Source: an uncultured Paracoccaceae bacterium
Lineage (GTDB): Bacteria; Pseudomonadota; Alphaproteobacteria; Rhodobacterales; Rhodobacteraceae
Direction: 5' to 3'
NCBI GenBank assembly: GCA_951812305.1
Contig: CATOSB010000004.1
Coordinates: 186,001-250,000 of the forward strand
DNA length: 64,000 bases
The notes under the pieces were generated by a model. That model did no database searches and was not told where the DNA came from. It saw nothing but the letters and a program-made list of their open reading frames with translations. Positions 20,415 through 29,865 of this stretch are shown here, one piece after another (position 1 is the stretch's first letter; every line of letters begins with the position of its first letter). The position numbers and the translations under genes are program-made.

Positions 20415-21842
20415 ATGGAACTCGGATTCACCACCGCCGCTTACGTCGTTGCGGCCATTCTGTTCATCCTGTCGCTCGGCGGGCTGTCCAATCAGGAAAG
20501 CGCCAAGCGCGCCGTCTGGTACGGCATTGTCGGCATGGCGCTGGCCGTCGTGGCCACGCTTTTGGGACCGGGCAGCGGGCTGTGGCTGTTGTCGCTTGTC
20601 CTGATCGGGGCAGGGGGCGCCATCGGTTATCAGCTCGCCATGCGGGTCCAGATGACGCAGATGCCCGAACTGGTCGCCGCGATGCACAGCCTTGTCGGTC
20701 TGGCCGCCGTCTTCGTCGGCGTTAACGCCCATATCGTCATTGGCAATATCGGCACCGGGATCGACGCCGAGTCTCTGGGCAATTTCGCCGCGCTTGTGGC
20801 CAAGAAATCGGCAGCAGAGATCAGCGTACTTCGGGTAGAGCTTTTCCTTGGTATTTTCATCGGCGCAATCACGTTCACCGGCTCTGTCGTCGCCTATGGC
20901 AAACTCGCCGGGCGGATCACGTCTGCAGCGGAAAAGCTGCCGGGCGGTCATCTCCTGAACGCGTCCGCTGCGATCCTCTCCTTCATCTGCCTGATCTGGT
21001 ACTTCAATTCCGGCGGCTTCCTGTCCTTGTTCCTGATGACGCTGGCGGCGCTTTTCATCGGTTATCACCTGATCATGGGCATCGGCGGGGCGGATATGCC
21101 CGTGGTGGTGTCGATGCTGAACAGCTATTCCGGCTGGGCCGCGGCGGCGATTGGTTTCAGCCTTGGCAACGACCTTCTGATCGTGGTGGGCGCGCTGGTC
21201 GGGTCGTCCGGTGCGATCCTGTCTTACATCATGTGCCGCGCGATGAACCGGTCGTTCGTCAGCGTGATCCTGGGCGGCTTCGGCGGCCCGCAGGGAGAGC
21301 AGATGGCGGTTGAGGGCGAGATGGCGGCAATCGAGGCCGAAGGCGTCGCGGCGTCGCTGAACGAGGCATCATCGGTCATCATCATCCCCGGTTACGGCAT
21401 GGCCGTGGCGCAGGCACAGCAGAACGTCGCGGAACTGACCCGCAAGCTGCGCGCACAAGGCAAGACCGTGCGGTTTGCCATCCACCCCGTTGCCGGGCGT
21501 TTGCCGGGGCATATGAACGTGCTGCTGGCAGAAGCGAAAGTGCCCTATGACATCGTGATGGACATGGAAGAGATCAACGACGATTTCCCGGAAACCGATG
21601 TTTCCATCGTTATCGGGTCCAACGACATCGTGAACCCCGCCGCGCAGGACGACCCGAACTCGCCCATCGCCGGTATGCCGGTGCTGGAATGCTGGAAATC
21701 CAAACAGGTCTTCGTCTCTAAACGTGGGCAGGGCACAGGCTACTCCGGTATCGAGAACCCGCTGTTCTTCAAGGAAAACACGCGGATGTTTTACGGTGAT
21801 GCAAAGGCGTCGCTCGATAAGCTCCTGCCGATGATCGACTGA
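20415..21842 (+). CDS. pntB: NAD(P) transhydrogenase subunit beta
   Basis: PntB supplies the remaining membrane helices (residues 1-260, about nine) and the NADP(H)-binding domain III. The latter shows [40 protein letters not shown], and [20 protein letters not shown], all conserved. Length (475 residues) is normal. It forms an operon with pntA and is followed by two GC-rich hairpins. Confidence 0.97.
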   Translation: MELGFTTAAYVVAAILFILSLGGLSNQESAKRAVWYGIVGMALAVVATLLGPGSGLWLLSLVLIGAGGAIGYQLAMRVQMTQMPELVAAMHSLVGLAAVFVGVNAHIVIGNIGTGIDAESLGNFAALVAKKSAAEISVLRVELFLGIFIGAITFTGSVVAYGKLAGRITSAAEKLPGGHLLNASAAILSFICLIWYFNSGGFLSLFLMTLAALFIGYHLIMGIGGADMPVVVSMLNSYSGWAAAAIGFSLGNDLLIVVGALVGSSGAILSYIMCRAMNRSFVSVILGGFGGPQGEQMAVEGEMAAIEAEGVAASLNEASSVIIIPGYGMAVAQAQQNVAELTRKLRAQGKTVRFAIHPVAGRLPGHMNVLLAEAKVPYDIVMDMEEINDDFPETDVSIVIGSNDIVNPAAQDDPNSPIAGMPVLECWKSKQVFVSKRGQGTGYSGIENPLFFKENTRMFYGDAKASLDKLLPMID

Positions 21843-21873
21843 AGCCCTCCACGTCGCGTGAACATCCCCCTAA

Positions 21874-21894
21874 CCCCCTCCTGAGAGGAGGGGG
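21874..21894 (+). terminator. GC-rich hairpin after pntB
   Basis: CCCCCTCCT pairs with AGGAGGGGG across a GAG loop, 31 bp after the pntB stop. No T-tract follows, so it may be an attenuating structure or repeat rather than a classic terminator. A second hairpin lies at 21922. Confidence 0.5.
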
Positions 21895-21921
21895 AAGCAA
21901 TGGCCGTGCGGGCAGCGCCTC

Positions 21922-21941
21922 CCCCTTCCCGTGGGAAGGGG
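21922..21941 (+). repeat. second GC-rich hairpin
   Basis: CCCCTTCCC and GGGAAGGGG pair over 9 bp around GT. With the hairpin at 21874 this gives two tandem stem-loops between pntB and the hydrolase gene. Confidence 0.45.
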
Positions 21942-22077
21942 ATTGAGGGGGAAGCTTTGGCTTTGCAAAATTGCGGCGCGGTTCTGAGTTTTTGCGGACT
22001 CTGCGATCGGAACAATTCGTGGTATTTTGAATGTAGAATTTTCGCCAACCTGCATTTGACCCCCGGGAGGAACGACC

Positions 22078-22974
22078 ATGAATATCCAGCAACGCAAACA
22101 AGCCAAAGACTTTGACCAGCGCATCCTCGAAATTTTCGACGGCTATGTGCACGGCAAAATGTCCAAGCGGGACTTCATCAAACAGGCCGGCAAATACGCC
22201 GCCGCCGGCGTGACCGGCGCGATGATCCTTGAACAGTTGCAACCGAACTACGCCTGGGCCGAGCAGGTCGCGCCGGATGATCCTTCCATCGAAGCTATGG
22301 ATGTCAGCTATGAAAGCCCCGAAGGCCACGGCACTATAAACGGGTTGATGGCGAAACCCGCCGGTGCGGACGGCCCTCTGCCCGCCGTTCTGGTCATCCA
22401 CGAAAACCGCGGACTGAACCCCTACATCGCCGATGTCGTCCGCCGCGCTGCCAAGGCCGGGTATCTCGCCCTCGGGCCGGACGGTCTGTCGCCGCTGGGT
22501 GGCTATCCGGGCACGGATGAAGAGGGACGCGAGATGCAGCGCTCGCTCGACCGGGTGAAGCTGATGAACGACTTCTTCGCGGCCTTTGAATTCCTGCGCG
22601 ACCATGATGGATCGACCGGTAAGGTCGGCGCGGTCGGCTTTTGTTATGGCGGCGGGGTCTGCAATGCATTGGCCGTGGCCTTCCCCGATCTCGCGGCATC
22701 GGTGCCGTTTTATGGCCGTCAGGCGGCGGCCGAGGATGTGCCAAAGATCGAGGCGCCACTTCAGTTGCACTATGCCGGGCTTGATGAGCGCATTAACGGC
22801 GGTTGGCCGGATTACGAGGCGGCGCTGAAGGAACATGGCAAAGCATATACCGCGCATGTCTATCCGGACGTGAACCACGGGTTTCATAATGACACAACGC
22901 CCAGATATGACGAGGCGGCAGCAGAACTGGCGTGGGAGCGCACGCTGGCATTCTTTGCGGAGCACCTGAGTTAA
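22078..22974 (+). CDS. dienelactone hydrolase family protein (YghX-like)
   Basis: The 298-residue alpha/beta hydrolase has the DLH triad: Cys189 in [14 protein letters not shown], an Asp after [11 protein letters not shown], and His in [11 protein letters not shown]. The N-terminus ([26 protein letters not shown], shown here in part as residues about 35-60) resembles a Tat-like signal, with KR rather than RR, and YAWA could be a cleavage site. It may therefore be exported, as I recall for YghX-type proteins. Natural substrate unknown. GGGAGGAAC lies eight bases before the ATG. It is monocistronic, with hairpins upstream and a 530-bp gap downstream. Confidence 0.82.
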   Translation: MNIQQRKQAKDFDQRILEIFDGYVHGKMSKRDFIKQAGKYAAAGVTGAMILEQLQPNYAWAEQVAPDDPSIEAMDVSYESPEGHGTINGLMAKPAGADGPLPAVLVIHENRGLNPYIADVVRRAAKAGYLALGPDGLSPLGGYPGTDEEGREMQRSLDRVKLMNDFFAAFEFLRDHDGSTGKVGAVGFCYGGGVCNALAVAFPDLAASVPFYGRQAAAEDVPKIEAPLQLHYAGLDERINGGWPDYEAALKEHGKAYTAHVYPDVNHGFHNDTTPRYDEAAAELAWERTLAFFAEHLS

Positions 22975-23504
22975 CGGGGACCGCACGGTCAGGTTACCAA
23001 TTGGTAACCAGGTTCGGTTTAAACCCTGCCCCGAAAACGTTTTCTTGCGGGGGTTCGCCCTCGCACATCGTGGGCTTGGCAACCCGCGTGCAACAAAGAC
23101 CTTCCAGACCGGCGCGGGGGGTAAACCCTTTGCCGGGAACGTTCGGAACCATCCGGGCAGGGCAACCTGCGCCGGGGTCTTGAAAAGGCGGGCCCGCTCC
23201 TATTTTCGCAAGACGGCAAGCCCAAAAAGAAAATACTGAGAATCCCATGCCGGACAGGACCTGCCTCGCGGCCTCGGCCTGCCTTGGCCTGCGACGTTCC
23301 GGCGTCGCCGAAGCCTTTGATCAAAGTGGAATTGGATTGTTGAATCTGGCCTATGCGGCCAAGTTGAAGTTCCGCTTGGCGCAGATTCAAGCGCAGGCAA
23401 TCGCACGTCTTGTTACTTGATTTGTGAATGCCGGCTTCGGACCAATCGCGTTAAAGTTTCTTACTTTTTTGCGCCTGCTGCCGCCGGGCGCGATACGGAA
23501 TGTA
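22975..23504. other. 530-bp gene-free interval with palindrome and divergent repeat copy
   Basis: No convincing gene is present. At 22992-23009 GGTTACCAA is followed directly by TTGGTAACC, a perfect 18-bp palindrome 17 bp after the hydrolase stop. At about 23391-23450 a block resembles the distal arm of the 6.2-kb and 9.1-kb repeats (GCAGGCAATCGCACGTCTTG, then TTGATTTGTGAATG). Confidence 0.55.
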
Positions 23505-24707
23505 TCAGGGTTTCAGCCGTTCCCGCACGATTTCGGTGAAGTAGGCAGCGCCATAGGGCAGGGCGTCGTCGTTGAAATCGTAAGACGCGTGGTGCAGAAC
23601 TTCGGTGTCGCCATTGCCGAGATACATGAAATTTCCGGGTATGTGATTGAGAAGTCGGGCAAAATCTTCCGACGCGCCGATTGGGGCAGTTGCCGTATCG
23701 ACATTCTGCGCGCCAGCAACTGACACGGCGGCTGTGGTCGCGAACTCCGTCAACTCTGAATCATTAATCAGCGGAACAAAGACCCGCGCATACTCAACCT
23801 CCGCGTGGCAGCCATGTGCCACTGCAATTCCACCGACGATCTCGCGCAAGGCTTCCTCTATCGCCTGACTGATACCGGGCGAATAGCTGCGCGCATCGCC
23901 GGTAATCCGCGCAGTGCTGGCAATCGCGTTAACCGTGCCGTCGGTGGTGATTTCAGTGGCCGACACAACGGCCAGTTCCGCGGGGTCGATGTGGCGGGAC
24001 ACAATGTTTTGCATCCCCGTGACGATGGCGCAGGCGGCCAGCAGAGCATCCGACGTCTGGTGCGGGCGCGAGGAATGGCCGCCAGAGCCCGAAATGGCGA
24101 TTTCAAAATTGTCTTCTGCCGCCATCAATGCTCCGGGTCGCGTCGCAAACTGGCCCACCGGGATTCCAGGCATGTTGTGCAGCCCGTAAACCTCATCCAT
24201 TTCAAACCGCTCTGTCAGGCCGTCGTCCAGCATCGCCTGCATCCCCTGGCCCCATTCTTCGGCTGGCTGGAATATGAATTGCACGGTCCCGTCAAAATCA
24301 CCGGTTTCCGCCAATTGCCGGGCCGCGCCAAGCAACATCGCGACATGCCCGTCATGCCCGCACGCGTGCATCACGCCGGGGTTGGTGGAGCGATATGCCG
24401 CCGTTCCGGCCTCGCTTATGTGCAGCGCGTCCATATCGGCGCGCAATCCAATGGCGCGATTGCCGGTGCCCGCGCGCAATGTCGCGACCACGCCGGTCTT
24501 GCCGACCCCGGTTGCGATGTCGGTGAAACCAAATTCTTTCAGGCGTTTAACGATGAATGCTGCCGTTTCGGTTTCTTCAAAACCGAATTCGGGGTTGGCG
24601 TGCAGATGCTGCCGCCAGCGGACCATATCGCGCGAAATCTCGTCGCTTATCAAACTTGTCGCCACGGCTCTTGCCCCTTCTTCAAGCTTGCGCCAGTCTC
24701 GCGCCAT
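23505..24707 (-). CDS. M20D-family amidohydrolase (hippurate/aminoacyl type)
   Basis: The 400-residue metallopeptidase-fold enzyme has the M20 markers: GLRADMDALHI near residue 105, HACGHDGHVAMLLGAARQLAE near 130, QPAEEWGQGMQAML near 165, and the dimerisation domain with GSGGHSSRPHQTSDAL. The terminal GASEDFARLLNHIPGNFMYLGNG region carries the last metal ligand. Relatives hydrolyse N-acyl amino acids or IAA conjugates in the cytoplasm. It is divergent from a second M20D gene, with only 21 bp between start codons. No obvious ribosome site precedes the chosen ATG; a later start near DMVRWRQHLH is possible. Confidence 0.87.
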   Translation of the reverse strand: MARDWRKLEEGARAVATSLISDEISRDMVRWRQHLHANPEFGFEETETAAFIVKRLKEFGFTDIATGVGKTGVVATLRAGTGNRAIGLRADMDALHISEAGTAAYRSTNPGVMHACGHDGHVAMLLGAARQLAETGDFDGTVQFIFQPAEEWGQGMQAMLDDGLTERFEMDEVYGLHNMPGIPVGQFATRPGALMAAEDNFEIAISGSGGHSSRPHQTSDALLAACAIVTGMQNIVSRHIDPAELAVVSATEITTDGTVNAIASTARITGDARSYSPGISQAIEEALREIVGGIAVAHGCHAEVEYARVFVPLINDSELTEFATTAAVSVAGAQNVDTATAPIGASEDFARLLNHIPGNFMYLGNGDTEVLHHASYDFNDDALPYGAAYFTEIVRERLKP

Positions 24708-24728
24708 ATCATCACAAGGATTACTTCA

Positions 24729-25892
24729 ATGCCCGTCAAGAACCGTTTTGCCGAACTGCTTCCGGAAATCACCGCTTGGCGGCGCGATATTCATGAAAAC
24801 CCGGAGATTTTGTTCGAAACGCACCGGACATCGGCGCTGGTCGCCGAGAAGCTGAAGGCGTTCGGCTGTGATGAGGTGGTTGAGGGGATTGGACGCACTG
24901 GCGTTGTCGGCGTGATCAAGGGCAAGTCGGATGCATCGGGCCGCACAATTGGTCTGCGCGCCGATATGGACGCGCTGCCGATCTTGGAGGCGACGGGGCT
25001 GGACTATGCCTCAAAAACCCCCGGCGCGATGCACGCCTGTGGGCATGACGGGCATACCGCGATGCTGCTTGGCGCGGCGAAGTACCTGGCAGAGACGCGC
25101 AATTTCGACGGGACCTGCATTGTGATCTTCCAGCCCGCCGAGGAGGGCGGCGGCGGTGGGCGCGAGATGTGCGAAGACGGCATGATGGAACGCTTCTCGA
25201 TTGACGAAGTTTACGGGATGCACAATTGGCCCGGGCGACCGATTGGCGAATTCGCCATCCGCTCGGGGCCGTTTTTTGCCGCAACGGATGTGTTTCACAT
25301 AAACTTCGAGGGAAAAGGCGGCCATGCCGCGAAACCCCATGACACAATCGACACAACCGTGATGGCGGCACAGGCCGTGACGGCCCTGCAGACGATTGCC
25401 AGCCGCAATGCGGACCCGATTGACAAGGTTGTGGTGTCGGTAACGTCGTTTGAAACCTCCTCCACCGCCTTCAACGTCATCCCGCAATCGGTTCACATCA
25501 AGGGCACGGTGCGCACAATGTCGCCAGAAATGCGCGATCTGGCGGACAAACGGATTAACGAGATTTGTCAGGGGGTTGCGGCGACATTCGGCGGCTCGGT
25601 CGAGATCGACTACCACCGCAATTACCCGGTGATGACGAATTCCGAGATCGAAACCGGATATGCCGCCGAGGTTGCCAAGGCAGTCTCTGGCGATTGCACC
25701 GAGGCACCATTGGTTATGGGCGGCGAGGATTTCGCCTTCATGCTCGAAGAACGTCCCGGCGCCTATATCCTTGTGGGCAATGGCGACACCGCGCCAGTGC
25801 ATCACCCGGAATACAATTTCAACGACGAAACGATCCCTGCCGGGTGTTCCTGGTATGCCGAGATGGTTGAGACGCGATTGCCGGTCAGGTAG
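24729..25892 (+). CDS. M20D-family amidohydrolase, second
   Basis: From ATG 24729 (MPVKNRFAELLPEITAWRR; AAGGA eight bases upstream) the product is 387 residues. Metal and catalytic motifs are complete: GLRADMDALPI, HACGHDGHTAMLLGAAKYLAE, QPAEEGGGGGREM, GKGGHAAKPHDTIDT and MGGEDFAFMLEERPGAYILVGNG. It resembles its divergent neighbour over the whole length, so the two probably arose by duplication. A long open frame extends upstream to 23805 but only mirrors the neighbour gene. Likely substrate: an N-acyl amino acid; which one is unknown. Confidence 0.9.
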   Translation: MPVKNRFAELLPEITAWRRDIHENPEILFETHRTSALVAEKLKAFGCDEVVEGIGRTGVVGVIKGKSDASGRTIGLRADMDALPILEATGLDYASKTPGAMHACGHDGHTAMLLGAAKYLAETRNFDGTCIVIFQPAEEGGGGGREMCEDGMMERFSIDEVYGMHNWPGRPIGEFAIRSGPFFAATDVFHINFEGKGGHAAKPHDTIDTTVMAAQAVTALQTIASRNADPIDKVVVSVTSFETSSTAFNVIPQSVHIKGTVRTMSPEMRDLADKRINEICQGVAATFGGSVEIDYHRNYPVMTNSEIETGYAAEVAKAVSGDCTEAPLVMGGEDFAFMLEERPGAYILVGNGDTAPVHHPEYNFNDETIPAGCSWYAEMVETRLPVR

Positions 25893-25939
25893 GGGGTGCT
25901 CATCCGCCCTGACAGGCGGTCTCGCTTTTGGGGATCGGG

Positions 25940-26737
25940 ATGACCACCGTCGCGTGCATCAAATGGGGCACGGCCTTTGGGCCGGAATACGTGAACCGGC
26001 TCTATTCCGGGGTGCGGCGGAACCTGTCCGGGCCGGTGCGATTTTGCTGCATGACCGATGATGCCAAAGGGCTGCATCCCGATATCGAGGTGTTGCCGCT
26101 GCCGGTGGAGCCGTTTCAGGACGAGATGAACTGGGCGCTGGAATTCGCCAACCGGCAGGGGGCGATGCGGAAGGTTTCGCTGTTTCGTCAGGGGGTTATT
26201 CCGGATCTCGACGGGCCGGTTCTGGGGTTTGATCTGGATGTGGTGATAACCGGCGCGCTTGATGAATTGCTGGATTACGTGCCGGGCAAGGTGGCGATGC
26301 GGCATGACTGGGTGGAGGCTCGGAAAGGTCGCGTGACGGGGCATGGTTCGGTGTTTCGGTTCGATCCTTCATGCCACGGCTATCTCTATGACGATCTGGC
26401 GGCGGATGCTTATGGGGAGGTCGAAAAGGCGCGGGGGTCGGAGCAGCGATATACCAGCCACAAGGCGATGGATCGCGGGGATTTCGCTTATATTCCAGAA
26501 GCTTGGGTGGTGTCGTACAAGCATGATTGCTATGCTCGCTGGCCCTTGAACTGGTGGGTGGAGCCAACGTCGCCAAAGGCGGCAAAGGTGGTGTGTTTCC
26601 ACGGACATCCCAAGATGAGCGAAGCGGTCTCGGGCTATCGCCACTGGCTGCGCGGGGCACCGGCCTGTGGCTGGCTGCGAGAGCATTGGGTCGAGAAGGC
26701 GCAGGCGGATTTGGGGGGCGAGTGGGCCTCGGGTTAA
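25940..26737 (+). CDS. putative glycosyltransferase-like protein
   Basis: The 265-residue protein starts MTTVACIKWGTAFGPEYVNRLYSG and has GPVLGFDLDVVITGALDELLDYV near residue 95, a DxD-like motif typical of nucleotide-sugar enzymes. It also has FCCMTDDAKGL and ends in a tryptophan-rich segment (WPLNWWVEP, CFHGHPKM). This layout recalls small GT-A glycosyltransferases found in Rhodobacterales, but I cannot assign a family with certainty. ATG 25940 is preferred to a TTG 12 bases earlier. It follows the M20 gene by 47 bp and may be cotranscribed with it. Confidence 0.6.
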   Translation: MTTVACIKWGTAFGPEYVNRLYSGVRRNLSGPVRFCCMTDDAKGLHPDIEVLPLPVEPFQDEMNWALEFANRQGAMRKVSLFRQGVIPDLDGPVLGFDLDVVITGALDELLDYVPGKVAMRHDWVEARKGRVTGHGSVFRFDPSCHGYLYDDLAADAYGEVEKARGSEQRYTSHKAMDRGDFAYIPEAWVVSYKHDCYARWPLNWWVEPTSPKAAKVVCFHGHPKMSEAVSGYRHWLRGAPACGWLREHWVEKAQADLGGEWASG

Positions 26738-27039
26738 CGGGTGGTGAGACCGCCTGCACGGTCAGTTCGTGCAAGCCGGAGGTTTACGCCCGCAATTCCA
26801 AGGAATTGGGACGTCGGTATTACGCCGGTGCCCGGGTCGGTATCACGCTGGGTTAACAGGGCGCGCGGTGGGGTGAGCGAAAAGCTCGGCGCTATCACGC
26901 AACGTAGGAACCGGCCATTCAAACAGGCCGCAGCGAAGAACAATGGTCGAATTCATTGTTCGTGGGACGAAGTTGCCGTTGGAAAACATATTCCGGATGT
27001 CTGCTTTCCGATTTAGCATGAAGGCCCGACATATTTGCA
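26738..27039. other. gene-free interval left of the IS1595-like element
   Basis: No gene was recognised. CAATTCC-AA-GGAATTG at 26793-26808 forms a short hairpin. The segment directly left of 27040 does not encode the missing part of HsdS, which would be expected if the neighbouring element had simply inserted in hsdS. Confidence 0.5.
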
Positions 27040-27110
27040 TTCGCAGTTATAAGTTATAGGCTTGACACTCTGGCTTGATCTCTTTAGTCTTGTTCATAAG
27101 GAGATGAAGC

Positions 27111-27602
27111 ATGAACCTCTTAAATATCTTCACACGCTATCCAGATCAAGAAGCTTGTATCGAGCATTTTGAAAGGGTGCGTTGGGGCGATGACCCGCAT
27201 TGCCCTCACTGCGGAAGTACGCACGTTGCCCGCAAAAGCGAAAGGCAAAAGATCGGTCGCTGGAATTGTCATGGGTGCAAGTCCAGCTTTAACGTATTGT
27301 CGGGTACCATTTTTGAAAAGACAAGAGTTCCACTTCAAAAATGGTTCATGGCCATCGGCCTGATTGTGAATGCAAAGAAAAGTCTATCAAGCTGTCAGCT
27401 TGCTCGCGACCTTGATCTGACACAGCCCACTGCATGGTATATGCAGCAGCGGATACGCGCCCAAATGGCGACCAAACAAGGCGAAATTCTGCTTCAAGGT
27501 ATCGTCGAAGCAGATGAAACCTATCTCGGCGGAAAGTGGCTTGGTCGAAGGAGAGGATTTTACCGTTACTGGGGTCCCTCACACACTGGAAGGTGCCCGT
27601 GA
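27111..27602 (+). pseudogene. truncated IS1595-family transposase
   Basis: The first ~143 residues are a normal IS1595 N-terminus: the zinc-binding CPHCGSTHV / CHGCKSSFNVLSGTIFE region, then the start of the DDE/N domain (VEADETYLGGK). After GGK the similarity stops and the frame runs into WLGRRRGFYRYWGP, which is the adjacent restriction-type gene read out of frame. Full-length family members are about 300 residues, so the DNA for the rest of the catalytic domain has been lost. AAGGAGAT lies just before the ATG. It cannot be an active transposase. Confidence 0.87.
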
Positions 27603-28044
27603 CATGTGGGAGCGGGACAAGTATCACTTCCAGAAATGGGCCGTGGAGGAGGTTGACGGGTTCGTCACGTCCCGTAAAACTGGCGATGGTGGAATTGATG
27701 GTAGATTGTATTTCAATCATCCAAACTACAAAGAATTGAAAAGCCTGGTGCTGGAAGTCAAAGGTGGCAAGAATGTTGGCATCAGTGTTGCGCGCGACCT
27801 CCGTGGCGTTCTTGAGAGAGATGACGGATTGATGGCCGGGTTGATTGTGCTGGAAGATTTGGGAGAACGTAAGATCAGGAATTTCAGGCAGGAAATGGCT
27901 TCGGCAGGTGACGTTGAAGTCAATGGCATTCCTTATGCACGCATGCAGATGCTGACAGTTTCAGAGATTCTCGATGGAAAGCGGTTTAATACACCCGGTG
28001 CGGTAGGGCGTGGGCTGGCCCAACCCAGTCTTCCGTTAGGGTGA
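27530..28044 (+). pseudogene. C-terminal fragment of DNA-methylase/restriction-endonuclease protein
   Basis: From about 27535, a frame reads GLVEGEDFTVTGVPHTLEGARDMWERDKYHFQ, then DGGIDGRLYF and LVLEVKGGKN, ending at 28044. DGGID ... (L)EVKGG is the Asp / ExK pattern of an Mrr-like restriction nuclease domain, and the segment matches what I know as the tail of large methyltransferase-nuclease proteins. The methyltransferase part is missing: the frame is fused to transposase DNA. An ATG at 27514 belongs to the transposase side. The nuclease motif is complete, so a short product is conceivable but not supported. Confidence 0.75.
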
Positions 28045-28054
28045 TAAAACAAGC

Positions 28055-28240
28055 CTATAACTTATAACTGCGAAAACCCAATGGAGTCATGCTGTTCTGA
28101 TAGACAGCAAAGGCACCACTTTTTTCTAGCTGACTTTTTACAAGCCGTTTTCCTCGTTGTATTTTAACGACATCTCCCAAAGTCTTCCACTCCACCGAAG
28201 CCCCGTCCAGCAGCTTTTCCAGAAAGCCCCGTTCGCTCAT
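28055..28240 (-). pseudogene. hsdS, 5' fragment only
   Basis: The first ~56 codons encode a type I specificity subunit start: VEWKTLGDVVKIQRGKRLVKSQL, then AVYQNSMTPLGF. The frame then enters the inverted repeat of the IS1595-like element at 28074 and stops at 28055. HsdS proteins are normally about 400 residues with two target-recognition domains, so this is non-functional. Its ATG overlaps the hsdM stop (ATGA), the usual type I arrangement. The rest of hsdS is not on the other side of the element, indicating a deletion. Confidence 0.9.
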
Positions 28241-29784
28241 GCCTCGATCTCCGCCACGATGGCGTCGATATCCGCGCGCAGCCGGTCAATCTTTGCAACG
28301 GTGGTTTCCAACTCGGCATTCAATTTGGTGATGTCGACGACATCGCGCGTGTCTTTGGGTTCGACATAGGCGCTGACCGACAGGTTATAGTCGTTCCGGG
28401 CAATCTTCTCAAAGGGCACGGCTGCCGCGACGTGGTCCACGTTCGCCTTGCTGTCGAACATCTCCATTATCCTGGCGATATGGTCGTCGTACATGACGTT
28501 GTTGTTGGTCTTTTTCTCGAAGAATTCTTCCCCACTGGCATCGATAAACTGCACCACCGTATCGGCCTTGTTCTTGGCCAGCACCAAAATCGTTACTGCT
28601 ATCGTCGTGCCATAGAACAGGTTCGGTGCTAGCGAAATCACGCTTTCCACATAGTTGTTATCCACCAGATACTTGCGGATTTTCTGCTCCGCCCCGCCAC
28701 GGTAGAAAATACCGGGAAAACACACCAGGGCCGCACGCCCCTTGGCCGAAAGATAGCTAAGCGCGTGAAGCACGAAGGCAAAGTCCGCCTTGGATTTAGG
28801 GGCCAGAACCCCCGCAGGCGCAAAGCGTTCATCATTTATCAACGTCGGATCATCCGCCCCGATCCATTTCACCGAATAGGGCGGGTTGGACACGATGGCG
28901 TCAAAGGGTTTGTCATCGCCGAAATGTGGATTGATCAGCGTATTGCCCAGCTGAATGTTGAACTTGTCGTAGTTGATGTTGTGCAGGAACATGTTCATGC
29001 GAGCGAGGTTATAGGTGGTATGGTTGATCTCTTGCCCGAAATAGCCGTCTTGGATGGTGTGTTCGTCGACATGCTTTCTGGCTTGCAACAGCAAGGAGCC
29101 AGACCCCGCCGCTGGGTCATAGATTTTATTCACTGTGGTTTGCTTATGAACAGCCAGTTGGGCAATCAACTTGGATACATGGGGTGGCGTGAAGAATTCT
29201 CCACCCGACTTACCCGCGTTGGCCGCGTAGTTCTTTATCAGGAATTCGTAGGCATCGCCAAACAGGTCGATTTGATTGTCCTGAAACTCCCCAAGGTTCA
29301 GACCAGAAACGCCTTTCAGCACATCGGCAAGGCGCGAATTCTTTTCCTTAACCGTGTTGCCAAGGCGATTGCTGGTTGTGTCAAAATCAGCGAACAAGCC
29401 TTTGATATCCTGTTCTGACGGATAACCACTCGCAGAACTTTCGATAGCAGCAAAGATTTGAGCAAGGTCAGTGTTCAAGCTTTCGTTTGTGTTTGCGGCC
29501 TTGGCAACATTCACAAACATCTGACTGGGATAGATGAAGTAACCCTTGGTTTTGATCGCGTCGTCTTTGATCTCTGGCGTAATGATGTCATCGGACAGTC
29601 TGGCGTATTTGATGCTTTCATCATCTGCTTCGATATAGCGGGCAAAATTTTCACTGACAAAACGATAGAACAGGGTTCCAAGCACGAATTGTTTGAAGTC
29701 CCACCCGTCGACTGCGCCACGCACGTCATTGGCGATTTTCCAGATTTGGCTTTCCAGCTCTTTGCGCTGTTCGTTACCTGTCAA
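28237..29784 (-). CDS. hsdM: type I restriction-modification methyltransferase subunit
   Basis: The 515-residue protein has the HsdM N-terminal helical domain ([32 protein letters not shown]), then the SAM-binding motif [12 protein letters not shown] near residue 225 and the adenine-N6 motif SNPPYSVKW near residue 310. The sequence resembles the EcoR124 (type IC) group. It modifies adenine only with HsdS, which is truncated next door, and no hsdR is in the window. The subunit is thus probably orphaned unless another HsdS exists elsewhere. It lies between an integrase and an IS1595-like element, consistent with a transferred island. Confidence 0.93.
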   Translation of the reverse strand: MTGNEQRKELESQIWKIANDVRGAVDGWDFKQFVLGTLFYRFVSENFARYIEADDESIKYARLSDDIITPEIKDDAIKTKGYFIYPSQMFVNVAKAANTNESLNTDLAQIFAAIESSASGYPSEQDIKGLFADFDTTSNRLGNTVKEKNSRLADVLKGVSGLNLGEFQDNQIDLFGDAYEFLIKNYAANAGKSGGEFFTPPHVSKLIAQLAVHKQTTVNKIYDPAAGSGSLLLQARKHVDEHTIQDGYFGQEINHTTYNLARMNMFLHNINYDKFNIQLGNTLINPHFGDDKPFDAIVSNPPYSVKWIGADDPTLINDERFAPAGVLAPKSKADFAFVLHALSYLSAKGRAALVCFPGIFYRGGAEQKIRKYLVDNNYVESVISLAPNLFYGTTIAVTILVLAKNKADTVVQFIDASGEEFFEKKTNNNVMYDDHIARIMEMFDSKANVDHVAAAVPFEKIARNDYNLSVSAYVEPKDTRDVVDITKLNAELETTVAKIDRLRADIDAIVAEIEA

Positions 29785-29865
29785 TTGCTCTTCCTGCCTT
29801 TTTGTTCTTGCTCTGCTATTCAGTGGTCAAGTCTGCCTTGCCCTCTTAAACAAGTTCAGACCCGT

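Larger units (their letters stand above)
27040..28074 (+). mobile_element. IS1595-like element with chimeric interior, 1035 bp
   Basis: A 25-bp perfect inverted repeat (outer part TTCGCAGTTATAAGTTATAG) lies at 27040-27064 and 28050-28074. Between them are a truncated IS1595-type transposase and the 3' end of a methylase/restriction-type gene. The flanking 8-mers (TATTTGCA and AACCCAAT) do not match, so no target duplication remains. The right end cuts hsdS. Confidence 0.85.

Noticed and set aside
23805..24728. long N-terminal extension of the second M20 gene
   Set aside because: It overlaps the divergent M20 gene antisense, while ATG 24729 has a good ribosome site and matches the family start.
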